Positions 1 to 6,360 of a stretch of DNA of 8,772 nucleotides are shown here, piece after piece. The translations under genes were made by a program, and so were the position numbers. The stretch covers positions 1 to 8,772 of the forward strand of contig JASHXW010000430.1 in the NCBI GenBank assembly GCA_030043395.1. The letters run 5' to 3'. The number at the start of each line of letters is the position of its first letter. Position 1 is the stretch's first letter. The notes beneath the pieces were generated by a model. It searched no databases. It had not been told where the DNA came from and worked only from the letters and a program-made list of their open reading frames with translations. Source of the stretch: Streptosporangiaceae bacterium. Lineage in GTDB: Bacteria > Actinomycetota > Actinomycetes > Streptosporangiales > Streptosporangiaceae.

Positions 1-87
1 GAACTGCAAACGCCCGAGGGCGCCGAAGCCGAGAGCGCTGAGTCTGCTATCCCCGGTGCCGGCAGCGGGGATGGTGGCCACTTTCAT
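1..87 (-). CDS. Possible 5' end of a divergent gene running off the left edge
   Basis: From an ATG at 87 on the minus strand, 29 codons stay open to the window edge. The peptide begins MKVATIPAAGTGDSRLSALG. Third positions are mostly G or C (about 24 of 29), more than in the open plus-strand frame over the same bases (about 19 of 29), which favours the minus strand. The Shine-Dalgarno is weak: only an AGG about 6 nt before the ATG. The start of the peptide loosely recalls a beta strand followed by a glycine-rich turn, as in nucleotide-binding folds, but 29 residues are too few to name a family. If real, it is divergent from the propeller gene at 177, and both share the 89-bp gap 88-176. The alternative is non-coding DNA with a hairpin (49-72). 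Confidence 0.35.
   Translation of the reverse strand, partial: MKVATIPAAGTGDSRLSALGFGALGRLQF
49..72. repeat. Inverted repeat (7-bp perfect stem)
   Basis: ATCCCCG at 49-55 pairs with CGGGGAT at 66-72. A G/G mismatch and then two more pairs (TG/CA) leave a CCGG loop. The outer bases 47-48 and 73-74 can add a C-G and a T-G pair. There is no T-tract after it. It could end transcription of an unseen plus-strand gene to the left, but it also lies inside the possible minus-strand reading frame 1-87. Its role is therefore unclear. Confidence 0.35.
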
Positions 88-134
88 TGCCAGCCTGCGG
101 AGCGTAAACCGCGCGGCTGGGCCGGGCGTCCCCC

Positions 135-143
135 TGCTATAAG
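135..143 (+). promoter_or_regulatory. Candidate extended -10 promoter for the seven-repeat propeller gene
   Basis: TGCTATAAG fits the extended -10 pattern TGnTATAAT with one mismatch at the last base. It would start transcription near 150, leaving a leader of about 27 nt that contains the GGAG ribosome binding site. No convincing -35 TTGACA-like hexamer sits 17 bp upstream, which fits an extended -10 promoter but keeps confidence moderate. Confidence 0.4.
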
Positions 144-167
144 AGCGTTCGGTGCTCGCTGCAGTTC

Positions 168-171
168 GGAG
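168..171 (+). promoter_or_regulatory. Ribosome binding site that decides the start at 177
   Basis: GGAG at 168-171 stands 5 nt before the ATG at 177, a normal distance. The in-frame GTG at 171 overlaps this GGAG and would have no usable site of its own, so ATG 177 is the better start. Confidence 0.6.
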
Positions 172-176
172 TGACC

Positions 177-1424
177 ATGAAATGTTCAATGCGCGGACGG
201 CCTAGGCTGGCGGCAAGGATTGCTGCTGTCGCAGCCGTTCTCTGTGCGAGCCTCGCGACCGCTGCTTGGAGCAACGCGGACCACAGGCCGGCGAGTTCGA
301 CTCCTTATCCCACCGCCGACACCCTGAACGCGGTCGCGGCTCTCAGTAAGTCCGACGCCTGGGTGGTCGGGACGAAGTACCTACCTTCAGATGACGGCGT
401 CTTCCTCACCCTGATCGAGCACTGGAACGGCCAGAGCTGGAGCGCGGTACCCAGCCCGAGCCCGGCAGGCATGGGACCGGGAGGTCCCGCGAGCATCCTT
501 GGAGCAGTGGCCGTCGACTCGCCATCCGATGCCTGGGCGGTGGGAAGCCGATCGCCGGGATCGACCAATCCCGACAAGATCCCGCCATCGCACGGCCTGA
601 TCGAGCACTGGAACGGCACTACCTGGAGCGTCGTGCCCGGTCCTCGATCCGGCGGTCACACCAACGCGCTGAACGCCGTGGCGGCGATCTCCCCGAATGC
701 AGCCTGGGCGATTGGCGATGGCACCGTCGCAGGACACGCGGCCACGGTGTTCATGCGTTGGAACGGCAGCAGCTGGCGGTATCTGCCCAGCCCTGCTGGC
801 GCGGAGGACCTGTCTAGCATGGCGGTGGTCTCGGCCCATGACATCTGGGCGGTAGGGACGCGGACGGTGGGGTCCAGTTCCTTCCGCACGCTAGCCGAGC
901 ACTGGAACGGATCGAAGTGGACCACCGTGCCTACGCCGAACGTATTCAAGGGGCGGACCAGGAAGAGCATCCTGGCAGCCGTCGGCGCCTCGTCTGGCGA
1001 CAGCATCTGGGCAGTGGGCTGGTATCAGTCCGGGTCCAGCACTAATTGGAGTTCGCTGGTAGAGCACTGGGGCGGCTCGAAATGGCGCATCCAGCACAGC
1101 CCGAACGTCCCCGGCACCGAGTCAGACTGCCAGCTCTTCGCGATCGCTGCCACGAGCCGGAGCGACGCCTGGGCGGTCGGAGGCTATGACTCCAGTCAGG
1201 GACTTGCCCCGCTGATCGAGCGCTGGAACGGCGCCAGCTGGACGATCCTGCCGAGCCAGCTCCAGCCGGGTGTCATCGACGCGACCCTGGACGGAGCAGC
1301 GGCGGTCAACTCCGATGACGCCTGGGCGGTCGGCGAAGCCCTCAACCAGCAGCGCCATCCCATCACCCTCGTCGAGCAATGGAACGGCTCCAGCTGGCAG
1401 CAGGTACCAAGTCCGAACCCGTGA
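177..1424 (+). CDS. Secreted seven-repeat (DAWAVG / EHWNG) beta-propeller protein
   Basis: Function unknown; predicted exported protein of 415 residues. The first ~35 residues form a Sec signal peptide: MKCSMRGRPR, then an alanine-rich hydrophobic stretch, with likely cleavage near the ATAAWSNA region. The rest is seven copies of a 47-58 residue unit. Each has a strand like LNAVAAxSxxDAWAVG, a variable loop, then LIEHWNGxxWxxVPSPxP. The DAWAVG elements start at residues 60, 118, 175, 222, 276, 330 and 381, and the last unit ends exactly at the C-terminus. Seven such units strongly suggest a closed seven-bladed propeller. No catalytic motif is visible, so a binding or scaffold role outside the cell is an inference. 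The Cys in the signal region (AVLCAS) does not fit a lipobox. An in-frame GTG at 171 is the alternative start. No regulator lies next to it; a candidate promoter is at 135-143. Confidence is high for the gene, moderate for the fold. Confidence 0.9.
   Translation: MKCSMRGRPRLAARIAAVAAVLCASLATAAWSNADHRPASSTPYPTADTLNAVAALSKSDAWVVGTKYLPSDDGVFLTLIEHWNGQSWSAVPSPSPAGMGPGGPASILGAVAVDSPSDAWAVGSRSPGSTNPDKIPPSHGLIEHWNGTTWSVVPGPRSGGHTNALNAVAAISPNAAWAIGDGTVAGHAATVFMRWNGSSWRYLPSPAGAEDLSSMAVVSAHDIWAVGTRTVGSSSFRTLAEHWNGSKWTTVPTPNVFKGRTRKSILAAVGASSGDSIWAVGWYQSGSSTNWSSLVEHWGGSKWRIQHSPNVPGTESDCQLFAIAATSRSDAWAVGGYDSSQGLAPLIERWNGASWTILPSQLQPGVIDATLDGAAAVNSDDAWAVGEALNQQRHPITLVEQWNGSSWQQVPSPNP
354..1421 (+). repeat. 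Seven degenerate ~160-bp tandem repeats inside the propeller gene
   Basis: The codons for the D/S-A/I-W-A-V-G strand begin at 354, 528, 699, 840, 1002, 1164 and 1317, giving periods of 174, 171, 141, 162, 162 and 153 bp. The first two units share an exact 20-mer, CTGATCGAGCACTGGAACGG, at 411-430 and 597-616. Other units keep GAGCACTGGAACGG or close variants (for example from 898). Strong nucleotide conservation at the W-G core, with length changes in the loops, is what blade duplication followed by loop divergence would leave. Confidence 0.8.
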
Positions 1425-1502
1425 CAAAGCCGGCTCGCTACCTGCCGCACTCGAGGTGGCTCCGGGCGACGGGCCGCTGACTGTTCTGATAGACAGGGCT
1501 GC

Positions 1503-1958
1503 ATGGCTAGAAACGTGGTGTCTGCTGAGCGCATCGTGGGAGCGCCCGCAGACAAGGTCTACGGCTATGTCGCGGACATGCGCGACCACCATCCGCATTT
1601 CCTGCCGCCCGCATTCTCGGACTTCCAGGTCGAGACCGGCGGTGTCGGGGCCGGGACGACGACGCGGTTCAAGATGCGGGCCGGCGGGCGCACGCGCGAG
1701 TACCACATGCAGGTCGCCGAGCCCGAGCCGGGCAGGGTGCTCACCGAAAGCGACATAGACTCCAGCGCGGTCACGACGTTCACCGTGTCTCCCAGAGGCG
1801 ATGAGTCGCTCGTGGAGATCTCCACCGCGTGGGATGGCGCGGCCGGCATCGGCGGTTTCTTCGAGCGGATGTTCGCTCCCAGGGTGCTGAGCGGCATCTA
1901 CGCCGACGAGCTCAAGCGCCTCGACACCTACGCGCGCGAGCAGCACTCCGCCGGCTAA
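1503..1958 (+). CDS. SRPBCC (START-like) family protein
   Basis: A 151-residue soluble protein with the layout of the SRPBCC / polyketide-cyclase superfamily, which binds hydrophobic ligands in a helix-grip cavity. A first strand (residues 3-12, NVVSAERIVG) leads into APADKVYGYVADMRDHHPHFLPP, the usual helix pair after strand one. Alternating strands follow (VGAGTTTRFKM, YHMQVAEPEP, AVTTFTVSP, SLVEISTAW), and a long C-terminal helix covers about residues 114-147. Length is typical of the family. The ligand cannot be told. The start is ATG 1503 with AGGG at 1495-1498; the 26 codons before it are open but hold no start codon. It lies 78 bp after the propeller gene on the same strand, so co-transcription is possible. 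It is convergent with the gene ending at 2010. Confidence 0.85.
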   Translation: MARNVVSAERIVGAPADKVYGYVADMRDHHPHFLPPAFSDFQVETGGVGAGTTTRFKMRAGGRTREYHMQVAEPEPGRVLTESDIDSSAVTTFTVSPRGDESLVEISTAWDGAAGIGGFFERMFAPRVLSGIYADELKRLDTYAREQHSAG

Positions 1959-1980
1959 CCGTCGGCGGCCATTCCCGCCA

Positions 1981-1999
1981 AGCGCGATGATCACGCGCT
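1981..1999. terminator. Weak bidirectional hairpin between convergent genes
   Basis: AGCGCG at 1981-1986 pairs with CGCGCT at 1994-1999 around a 7-nt loop. It sits in the 51-bp gap between the stops of the SRPBCC gene (1958) and the WD40-like gene (2010). There is no T-tract on either strand, as is common in high-GC actinomycetes. The stem is short, so this is only a candidate. Confidence 0.3.
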
Positions 2000-2009
2000 G
2001 CTCAGCGCA

Positions 2010-3140
2010 TCACCAGAACACTTCTCCGATGTACTTGCGCAGGGGTTCGGGCATCGGGGTTATCCGTCCGCTGCTCAAGACGAGCCGCACTAGCTTGCCG
2101 TTCTTGTAGACCAGCAACTGGCGGATGAGCGGGTCCGCTGCCACAAGGCCCGGGTAGCCGAGGTTCGATGCCACGAGCCGCGAGTGGTTCGAGCCGACGG
2201 CACCGATCCGAATCTGGCCGGGTCCTGGCCCGCTTGCGAGCTGCGGATAGATGCTGAAGACGACCCGCTTGCCGTTCGGGGTGATCGCGGCGAAGTAGAT
2301 CCCGCCGGTCCGGCTGTAGGGCGCGGCGCTGATTATCTTGCGGCTGTACCTGGCTAGGGATCCGGACGGGGAACTGGTGGGGATCTCCATGACGGACCGG
2401 CCCGTGCTGTACGCCAGAAGCTGGCCGTTGAAGGTCAGCGAGAGTGGACCGCCAACTCCCGACCATTGCGTGACCTTGTTGGTGAGGAGATTGACGACCC
2501 CGATGTGCGTGCTTGTCACCTTGTAGGAGCATGCCGGGCTGCCCGATGCGGTGTCGAACGCGAACTCGTGGCCGTTGGCGCTGAAGGCCATGCCGCCGAC
2601 TCCGGCGCCATGGATAACGGGGAGTGGCGCGAAGGGGGTCAGCCGGCCTGGCTTGCCCTGAGGGCCCAGGGTGAACTGGTAGAACCTGGACGTGCACGGT
2701 ATGGCCCGGTACAGGCCCACCACGAACGTGCGGCCGTTGGGCGTGGCCAGAGCCGCGATCTGGAAGTGCTTTCGGGTGTGCGGGTCTGGCACGATGCGCG
2801 GTGCTTTCGGGACCTTGACTAGGGCGACAATGCTCCCGGTGGCGGCATCGTGAACCTTCAGCGGGGAGAAGCCGAACGGATTTGTGATCAGGTACTGAGG
2901 CTCGGCCGTGCCTGGCGCCACTGGATGAGCCGCCAACGCCATTCCTGGTGCGGGTGTCGCCGCGTGATGGGCTCGGCGCCCCTGCTAACTGCCTGGGTAG
3001 TGCGCTAGGCCCGCCATGGCCGCGGTGAGTGCGACGGCGGCAACGCCGACCCCGCCCAGGATCGTCGCAGACCGCCAGCGTGGGCCAGCCACCTGGCCGC
3101 CCTGCCGGATTCGCTGCGGTGTCCGCGTGAAATGGCTCAT
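2010..3140 (-). pseudogene. Membrane-anchored WD40-like propeller gene interrupted by an in-frame TAG
   Basis: The likely start is ATG 3140, preceded by a near-ideal AGGAGGTG. It encodes a basic N-terminus (MSHFTRTPQRIRQGG) and a hydrophobic segment at residues 25-46, then codon 52 is TAG (2987-2985). The same frame reopens at once with a linker rich in Ala, Pro and His, and reaches ATG 2942 exactly 66 codons from the first ATG. It then runs to TGA at 2010-2012 (310 residues from 2942). That part carries propeller-type strands such as ALATPNGRTFVVG, GMAFSANGHEFAFDT, LSLTFNGQLLAYSTG and FAAITPNGKRVVFSIY, as in WD40-like/PD40 domains. Starting at 2942 would give a protein without an export signal, and AGGA there touches the ATG. 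The whole resembles the anchor-linker-propeller layout of the 6419-7624 gene. CAG to TAG is the simplest change; a sequencing error is possible. Exact function unknown. Confidence 0.75.
2985..2987 (-). other. In-frame amber codon at codon 52 of the WD40-like gene
   Basis: The plus strand reads CTA at 2985-2987, i.e. TAG on the coding strand. It lies between the membrane segment (ends near codon 46) and the linker; the flanking codons are AGT and CAG. No ATG, GTG or TTG codon occurs in frame between it and ATG 2942, so ribosomes have no earlier restart. Confidence 0.8.
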
Positions 3141-3144
3141 CGCG

Positions 3145-3152
3145 CACCTCCT
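3145..3152 (-). promoter_or_regulatory. Strong Shine-Dalgarno that sets the start at 3140
   Basis: The coding strand reads AGGAGGTG, then CGCG, then ATG at 3140. This is close to a perfect match to the anti-Shine-Dalgarno with good spacing. It argues that translation of the WD40-like gene is meant to begin at 3140 and not at 2942. Confidence 0.75.
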
Positions 3153-3165
3153 GAAGCGTCAGCCG

Positions 3166-3171
3166 ATCATA
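3166..3171 (-). promoter_or_regulatory. Candidate -10 box for the WD40-like gene
   Basis: TATGAT on the minus strand (5 of 6 bases of TATAAT) lies 14 nt upstream of the Shine-Dalgarno and would start transcription near 3159. No clear -35 hexamer is seen at the expected spacing. This is a motif match only. Confidence 0.35.
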
Positions 3172-3274
3172 TCCGGCTTTATCCACGCCGGCCTGTTGGC
3201 TGGCACAGGAGTGAGCATGGCTGGGAAAGATGGGAAGACCGCACAGTAGATCGCACGCCAGGCTCGTCAGGGGA

Positions 3275-3288
3275 GCCTGCCGGCAGGC
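3275..3288. promoter_or_regulatory. Perfect 14-bp palindrome, candidate operator before the oxidoreductase
   Basis: GCCTGCCGGCAGGC is a perfect inverted repeat ending 40 bp before the oxidoreductase ATG at 3329, inside the 188-bp divergent gap 3141-3328. Position and symmetry suit a dimeric repressor site (TetR- or MarR-like regulators often control MDR oxidoreductases), but no such regulator is in the window. In GC-rich DNA a 14-bp palindrome can occur by chance. Confidence 0.3.
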
Positions 3289-3310
3289 AAACCGGGCAGC
3301 AGGTACATAC

Positions 3311-3319
3311 GGGGAGGAG
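3311..3319 (+). promoter_or_regulatory. Ribosome binding site that decides the start at 3329
   Basis: GGGGAGGAG ends 9 nt before ATG 3329. The frame extends further upstream to 3230, but the extra residues do not look like the start of an MDR protein, and this site fixes ATG 3329. Confidence 0.65.
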
Positions 3320-3328
3320 AGCAGCGCC

Positions 3329-4252
3329 ATGCAAGTAGAACTGGCCGAGGAGTTCGGCGGGATCGACAGCGTGAAACTGACTGAGCGGCCGGACCTGGCG
3401 CCCGCGCCTGGACAGGTGCTGGTCAGGGTCCTGGGCGCGGGCGTCGGCCCATGGGACGTCGGGTTCGTCAGCGGTGGCTTCCCAGGGCTTTCCCTGCCCT
3501 TCGTCCCTGGGCAGGAAATCGCCGGGATCGTCGAGGCGGCGGGCGACGGATTCGAGGTGGGCGACCGGGTGTACGGGAGCCTGTTCCCGGCGGGTGGCGG
3601 ATTCGCCGAGCTGGCCGTGGCGTCGCCCGACGGCCTGGCCCTCATGCCCGGCAGGGCGAGCTTCGAGGAGGCGGCCGCACTGGTGATCGGGGCCGGGACC
3701 GCGTACGAGGCCCTGGTCGACCGTGGACGGCTGCAGGCCGGCGAAACCGTGCTCATCACCGCCGCCGCCGGAGGCGTGGGCAGCGCCGCCGTGCAGATCG
3801 CGGCTGCCCTAGGGGCACGTCCGCTAGGCGTGGCCAGCTCGGGCAACCACGACTACGTGCGGGGCCTGGGCGCCAGCGAGGTGTTCGACTACCACGCGGC
3901 CGACTGGGTCGAGCAGGTGCGAGCCGCAGTTCCAGGCGGCGTCGACATGCTGCTGGATTGCGCCGGGGGCCAGACCGCTGACCAGGCCGTAGGCGCGATC
4001 CGCGATGGCGGACGCGCGGAGTTCATCGTGTTTCCTGGCCCGTCCGACGAGCTGGACCGCGGCATCACGGGTGAGTCGTTCGCCGCCCACATCGACCGGC
4101 ACCGGCTGGAAGAACTGGGCCGCCTGGTTGACGCCGGCGCACTGCGCCCGCAGGTCGAGGCTGTACTGCCGTTGCAGGAGGCACGCCAGGCGCTCGAGCA
4201 CGTCGCCGGCGGGCACACCCGCGGCAAGATCGTGCTGCAAATCGGCCAGTAG
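3329..4252 (+). CDS. NADP-dependent quinone oxidoreductase-like protein, zinc-independent MDR family
   Basis: A 307-residue member of the medium-chain dehydrogenase/reductase superfamily, quinone oxidoreductase branch; it should reduce a quinone or activated double bond with NAD(P)H in the cytosol. The N-terminal GroES-like domain covers about residues 25-110, with PGQEIAGIVEAAGDGFEVGDRV at 60-81. The Rossmann domain follows, with the family's nucleotide-binding signature AAAGGVGSAAVQ at 145-156. The C-terminal HVAGGHTRGKIVLQI is the usual ending of this branch. The Cys/His/Glu set of zinc alcohol dehydrogenases is absent. Length is slightly below the typical 310-340 residues. The substrate cannot be told. 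It is divergent from the WD40-like gene, with a candidate operator at 3275-3288, and convergent with the double-propeller gene ending at 4318. It looks complete and ordinary, with no link to the propeller genes beyond position. Confidence 0.92.
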   Translation: MQVELAEEFGGIDSVKLTERPDLAPAPGQVLVRVLGAGVGPWDVGFVSGGFPGLSLPFVPGQEIAGIVEAAGDGFEVGDRVYGSLFPAGGGFAELAVASPDGLALMPGRASFEEAAALVIGAGTAYEALVDRGRLQAGETVLITAAAGGVGSAAVQIAAALGARPLGVASSGNHDYVRGLGASEVFDYHAADWVEQVRAAVPGGVDMLLDCAGGQTADQAVGAIRDGGRAEFIVFPGPSDELDRGITGESFAAHIDRHRLEELGRLVDAGALRPQVEAVLPLQEARQALEHVAGGHTRGKIVLQIGQ

Positions 4253-4253
4253 C

Positions 4254-4272
4254 GGCCGCTCGCCGGAGCGCC
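4254..4272. terminator. Candidate hairpin terminator after the oxidoreductase
   Basis: GGC-C-GCTC at 4254-4261 pairs with GAGCGCC at 4266-4272 around a GCCG loop: seven pairs with one bulged C, just past the oxidoreductase stop. It has no T-tract. It could serve both convergent genes. It partly overlaps the 40-bp repeated block at 4261-4300. Confidence 0.35.
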
Positions 4273-4300
4273 AGGCCACGAGCTGAACCGCGGAGGGCAG
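4261..4300 (-). pseudogene. 40-bp remnant matching the 3' end of the 6419-7624 propeller gene
   Basis: Bases 4261-4300 match 6484-6523 at 37 of 40 positions in the same orientation, and similarity stops sharply on both sides. Read on the minus strand in the frame of the intact gene, the block gives LPSAVQLVAWRSG against LPSEVQLVAWRPG in the gene. One of the three changes is synonymous, the others are Glu to Ala and Pro to Ser. It lies in the 65-bp gap between two convergent stops. It may be the trace of a lost paralogue or a short duplicated segment. A dispersed repeat family is the alternative. Confidence 0.5.
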
Positions 4301-4317
4301 GGCGGCGGATCGCAGGA

Positions 4318-6354
4318 TCAGTACGGGTTGAGAGCGTAGGAGATGTCAACCCGGCCAGTGCTCTGGCTAAGCCAGCCGAGGTACAGCACGTAGCCGCTGG
4401 CGGCCAGCGCAGGTCCGGCGCTGGACCGAGCCTCAGGCTGGTACTCCGTCGGAGTCCAGAGAGCCGGCTCGAGGTCGGTGTCGGCTTCAAGGTAGACCGC
4501 CTTGTAGCCGATGGTGCCGTTCGACCGTGACTTCCAGGCCACGTACAGGGTGCCGTTGGCGCTGTTCCCGGCGAAGCCAAGCGAGGGAGGGGCGTTGGTA
4601 AGCGGTCCGGGGATATCGCCGAGATCCTTGAAGCCCTGGAAGGTCAGCTCACCGTAGGCCACGTCGCCGGTCTTGGTGGTCCACGCGAACATGACGGTCG
4701 AGGCTCCATGTGGCGTGTTGGCGTTGTTGGCGACCCCGACGATGGCCGGCGCGTCGGCGGTGACGGTTGCCGCTGCGGTGGCCTGCTTGGCCCACGAAGT
4801 GCCTGCGAAGCGGGAATAGTCGACCGACCCGGATGTGGTTGTCCAGGCCACGTCGAGCTCTGAGCCTGACGCGCTCGTCGTCGCGGCGGGTCTGGTCGCG
4901 CTGTCCGCCTGCCCCCATGACCCGCGCAAGGTCGCCGGGGCCGACCACGAGGAGCCGTTAAAGGCTGAATATTGGATTTTTCCTTTGCTGGCGGCTGTCC
5001 AGAAGGCGTATAGCTTGCCGCCGAACACGGCCAGCGCGGGAGAGAGCTTGCTGGCGGCCTTTCCCCAGGAGCCGCGTATCGTCTTGGCGGCCGACCAGCG
5101 GGCGCCGAGTCGCCGGGCGTAGCTGACGGTGCCAGAGGCCGCCGTGAATGCCGAATAGAGGCTGCCCTGGAATACTGCCAGCGCCGCTCCCATGTCCGTC
5201 TTCGCCGGAGCCGCCGACGGCACGTACCAGCCGGGCGCGAAGTGGACCTGGACCGGTGCCTTCCCTGTCTTGATCGGTTTCTCTGGCTTGTTCGTGGCCA
5301 GATCGATAGGCGTGACGGTGTTGACGTTGGAGTCGGCCACATAGGCGACGCCGCCTGCCGGACTGATCGCGATCCCGAACGCGCCGTTGCCGACCTTGAT
5401 CTGCTTGCCGGTCTTACCAGTCGCCAGGTCGATCGGCGTGACCGTGCTGTCTTGGTTGTTGACGACGTAGGCGGTGCGCCCATCGGGCGTGATCGCTATG
5501 CCTTCCGGATTCTGGCCGACGGTGATCGGGCTCTCTGGCGTGTTCGTGGCCAGATTGATCGGGGTGACCGTGCTGTGCTTGGGGACGGACGGATAGTCGG
5601 AGTTGGTGACGTAGGCCATGGCCCCGTTGGGCGTGATCGCGATGTCCGCGGGGTCATCGCCGACGGCGATGGGCGGCCCCGCAGTCCCGGTCGCAAGGTC
5701 CACCGGGGTGACCGAGTTGCTCCCGGAGTTGACCACGTAGGCGGTCTGCCCGCTGGGGGTGATCGCGATCCCGAAGGGAGCCAGGCCCACGGGGATCGGC
5801 GTTTCCGCGGTGCCCGTCGCCAGGTCGACCGGGACGAGGAAACCGTGGTACGGCGGGGACGCGTCTGGCGAGATCGGCACGTACGCCATCGCGCCATCAG
5901 GCGTGATCGCGATGTCGCCCGGGTTCGCGCCGACCGTGATGGGGGACTCGACCTTGCTAGTCGTCAAGTTGACCGGAAACATCGGAGTGCCTCCGCCGCC
6001 GAAGTTGTTCACGTAGGCGGTGGCACCGTCCGGCGCGATGGCTAGGCCCCAGTACAAACCGAATTTAGTGATCCTGATCTGCGGGCCGGCCTTGTTGGTC
6101 TGCGAATCGATCGGCTGCAGGCTATGAGAATCCTCGTTGACCACGTAGGCGGTCGGGTACTGGCTCGTGCTGGTCGCACCCGCATGCGCAGCGGCCGGAG
6201 CCGGGTCGCTGGCCGGAGCCGCGGCTGCGACTGAAGCTGCCGAGCGGGCTGGGGCTGAGCCCGTAGCCTGCGCGGCCGTTCCGCTAAGTGTCATGATCAC
6301 GCAGCCGAATGGCGCCAGGGTAACGAGGGCAAGACGCAGCGCGCGTGGTGACAT
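4318..6354 (-). CDS. Secreted double beta-propeller: seven YVTN repeats plus six-repeat C-terminal domain
   Basis: A 678-residue exported protein of unknown function. Residues 1-30 form a signal peptide, with likely cleavage after AQA at 30, followed by an Ala/Ser/Pro linker to about 64. The first domain (about 66-372) has seven YVTN-type units, each of the form GIAITPDGxTAYVVN...STVTPIDLATxKxxxPIxVG. The YV pairs are near residues 70, 114, 158, 206, 248, 296 and 338. The second domain (about 388-678) has six units like LYAFWTAASKGKIQYSAFNGSSW, at about 399, 448, 500, 554, 603 and 657. This pattern fits a six-bladed propeller of lectin- or sialidase-like shape, with no catalytic motif visible. 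YVTN propellers are common in cell-surface proteins; ligand binding here is inference. The start at ATG 6354 has no Shine-Dalgarno, but a -10-like box lies just upstream, so it may be leaderless. It follows the anchored propeller gene after 64 bp. Confidence 0.9.
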   Translation of the reverse strand: MSPRALRLALVTLAPFGCVIMTLSGTAAQATGSAPARSAASVAAAAPASDPAPAAAHAGATSTSQYPTAYVVNEDSHSLQPIDSQTNKAGPQIRITKFGLYWGLAIAPDGATAYVNNFGGGGTPMFPVNLTTSKVESPITVGANPGDIAITPDGAMAYVPISPDASPPYHGFLVPVDLATGTAETPIPVGLAPFGIAITPSGQTAYVVNSGSNSVTPVDLATGTAGPPIAVGDDPADIAITPNGAMAYVTNSDYPSVPKHSTVTPINLATNTPESPITVGQNPEGIAITPDGRTAYVVNNQDSTVTPIDLATGKTGKQIKVGNGAFGIAISPAGGVAYVADSNVNTVTPIDLATNKPEKPIKTGKAPVQVHFAPGWYVPSAAPAKTDMGAALAVFQGSLYSAFTAASGTVSYARRLGARWSAAKTIRGSWGKAASKLSPALAVFGGKLYAFWTAASKGKIQYSAFNGSSWSAPATLRGSWGQADSATRPAATTSASGSELDVAWTTTSGSVDYSRFAGTSWAKQATAAATVTADAPAIVGVANNANTPHGASTVMFAWTTKTGDVAYGELTFQGFKDLGDIPGPLTNAPPSLGFAGNSANGTLYVAWKSRSNGTIGYKAVYLEADTDLEPALWTPTEYQPEARSSAGPALAASGYVLYLGWLSQSTGRVDISYALNPY

Positions 6355-6360
6355 AGGCCG

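Noticed and set aside
171..176. GTG at 171 as start of the first gene
   Set aside because: It overlaps the GGAG that serves ATG 177 and has no separate ribosome site.
177..300. Lipoprotein signal in the first gene (Cys in the hydrophobic stretch)
   Set aside because: The residues before the Cys are A-V-L, which do not fit the lipobox, since the residue directly before Cys should be Gly, Ala or Ser.
1122..1994. 290-codon minus-strand frame across the end of the first gene and the SRPBCC gene
   Set aside because: Both underlying plus-strand genes have clear family features; this frame has none.
3016..3249. Small plus-strand frame of 77 codons
   Set aside because: It is antisense to the anchor region of the WD40-like gene and has no ribosome site or recognisable pattern.
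3230..3328. Upstream extension of the oxidoreductase to 3230
   Set aside because: The extra 33 residues look non-coding, and ATG 3329 has a strong GGGGAGGAG and the expected MDR N-terminus.
2002..3846. 614-codon open frame on the minus strand
   Set aside because: It crosses the WD40-like gene and the antisense of the oxidoreductase in a different frame. Composition is Pro/Ser/Arg-rich with no domain pattern: a GC-rich shadow frame.
3889..4279. Continuation of the 40-bp relic into the antisense of the oxidoreductase, where LQ and LAA recur as in the intact gene
   Set aside because: Nucleotide similarity ends at 4261, and the oxidoreductase C-terminus is canonical, so the residual peptide likeness is chance.
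5242..6045. 267-codon plus-strand frame rich in Asp, Arg and Gly with apparent repeats
   Set aside because: Its repeats are the antisense of the YVTN units of the real minus-strand gene.
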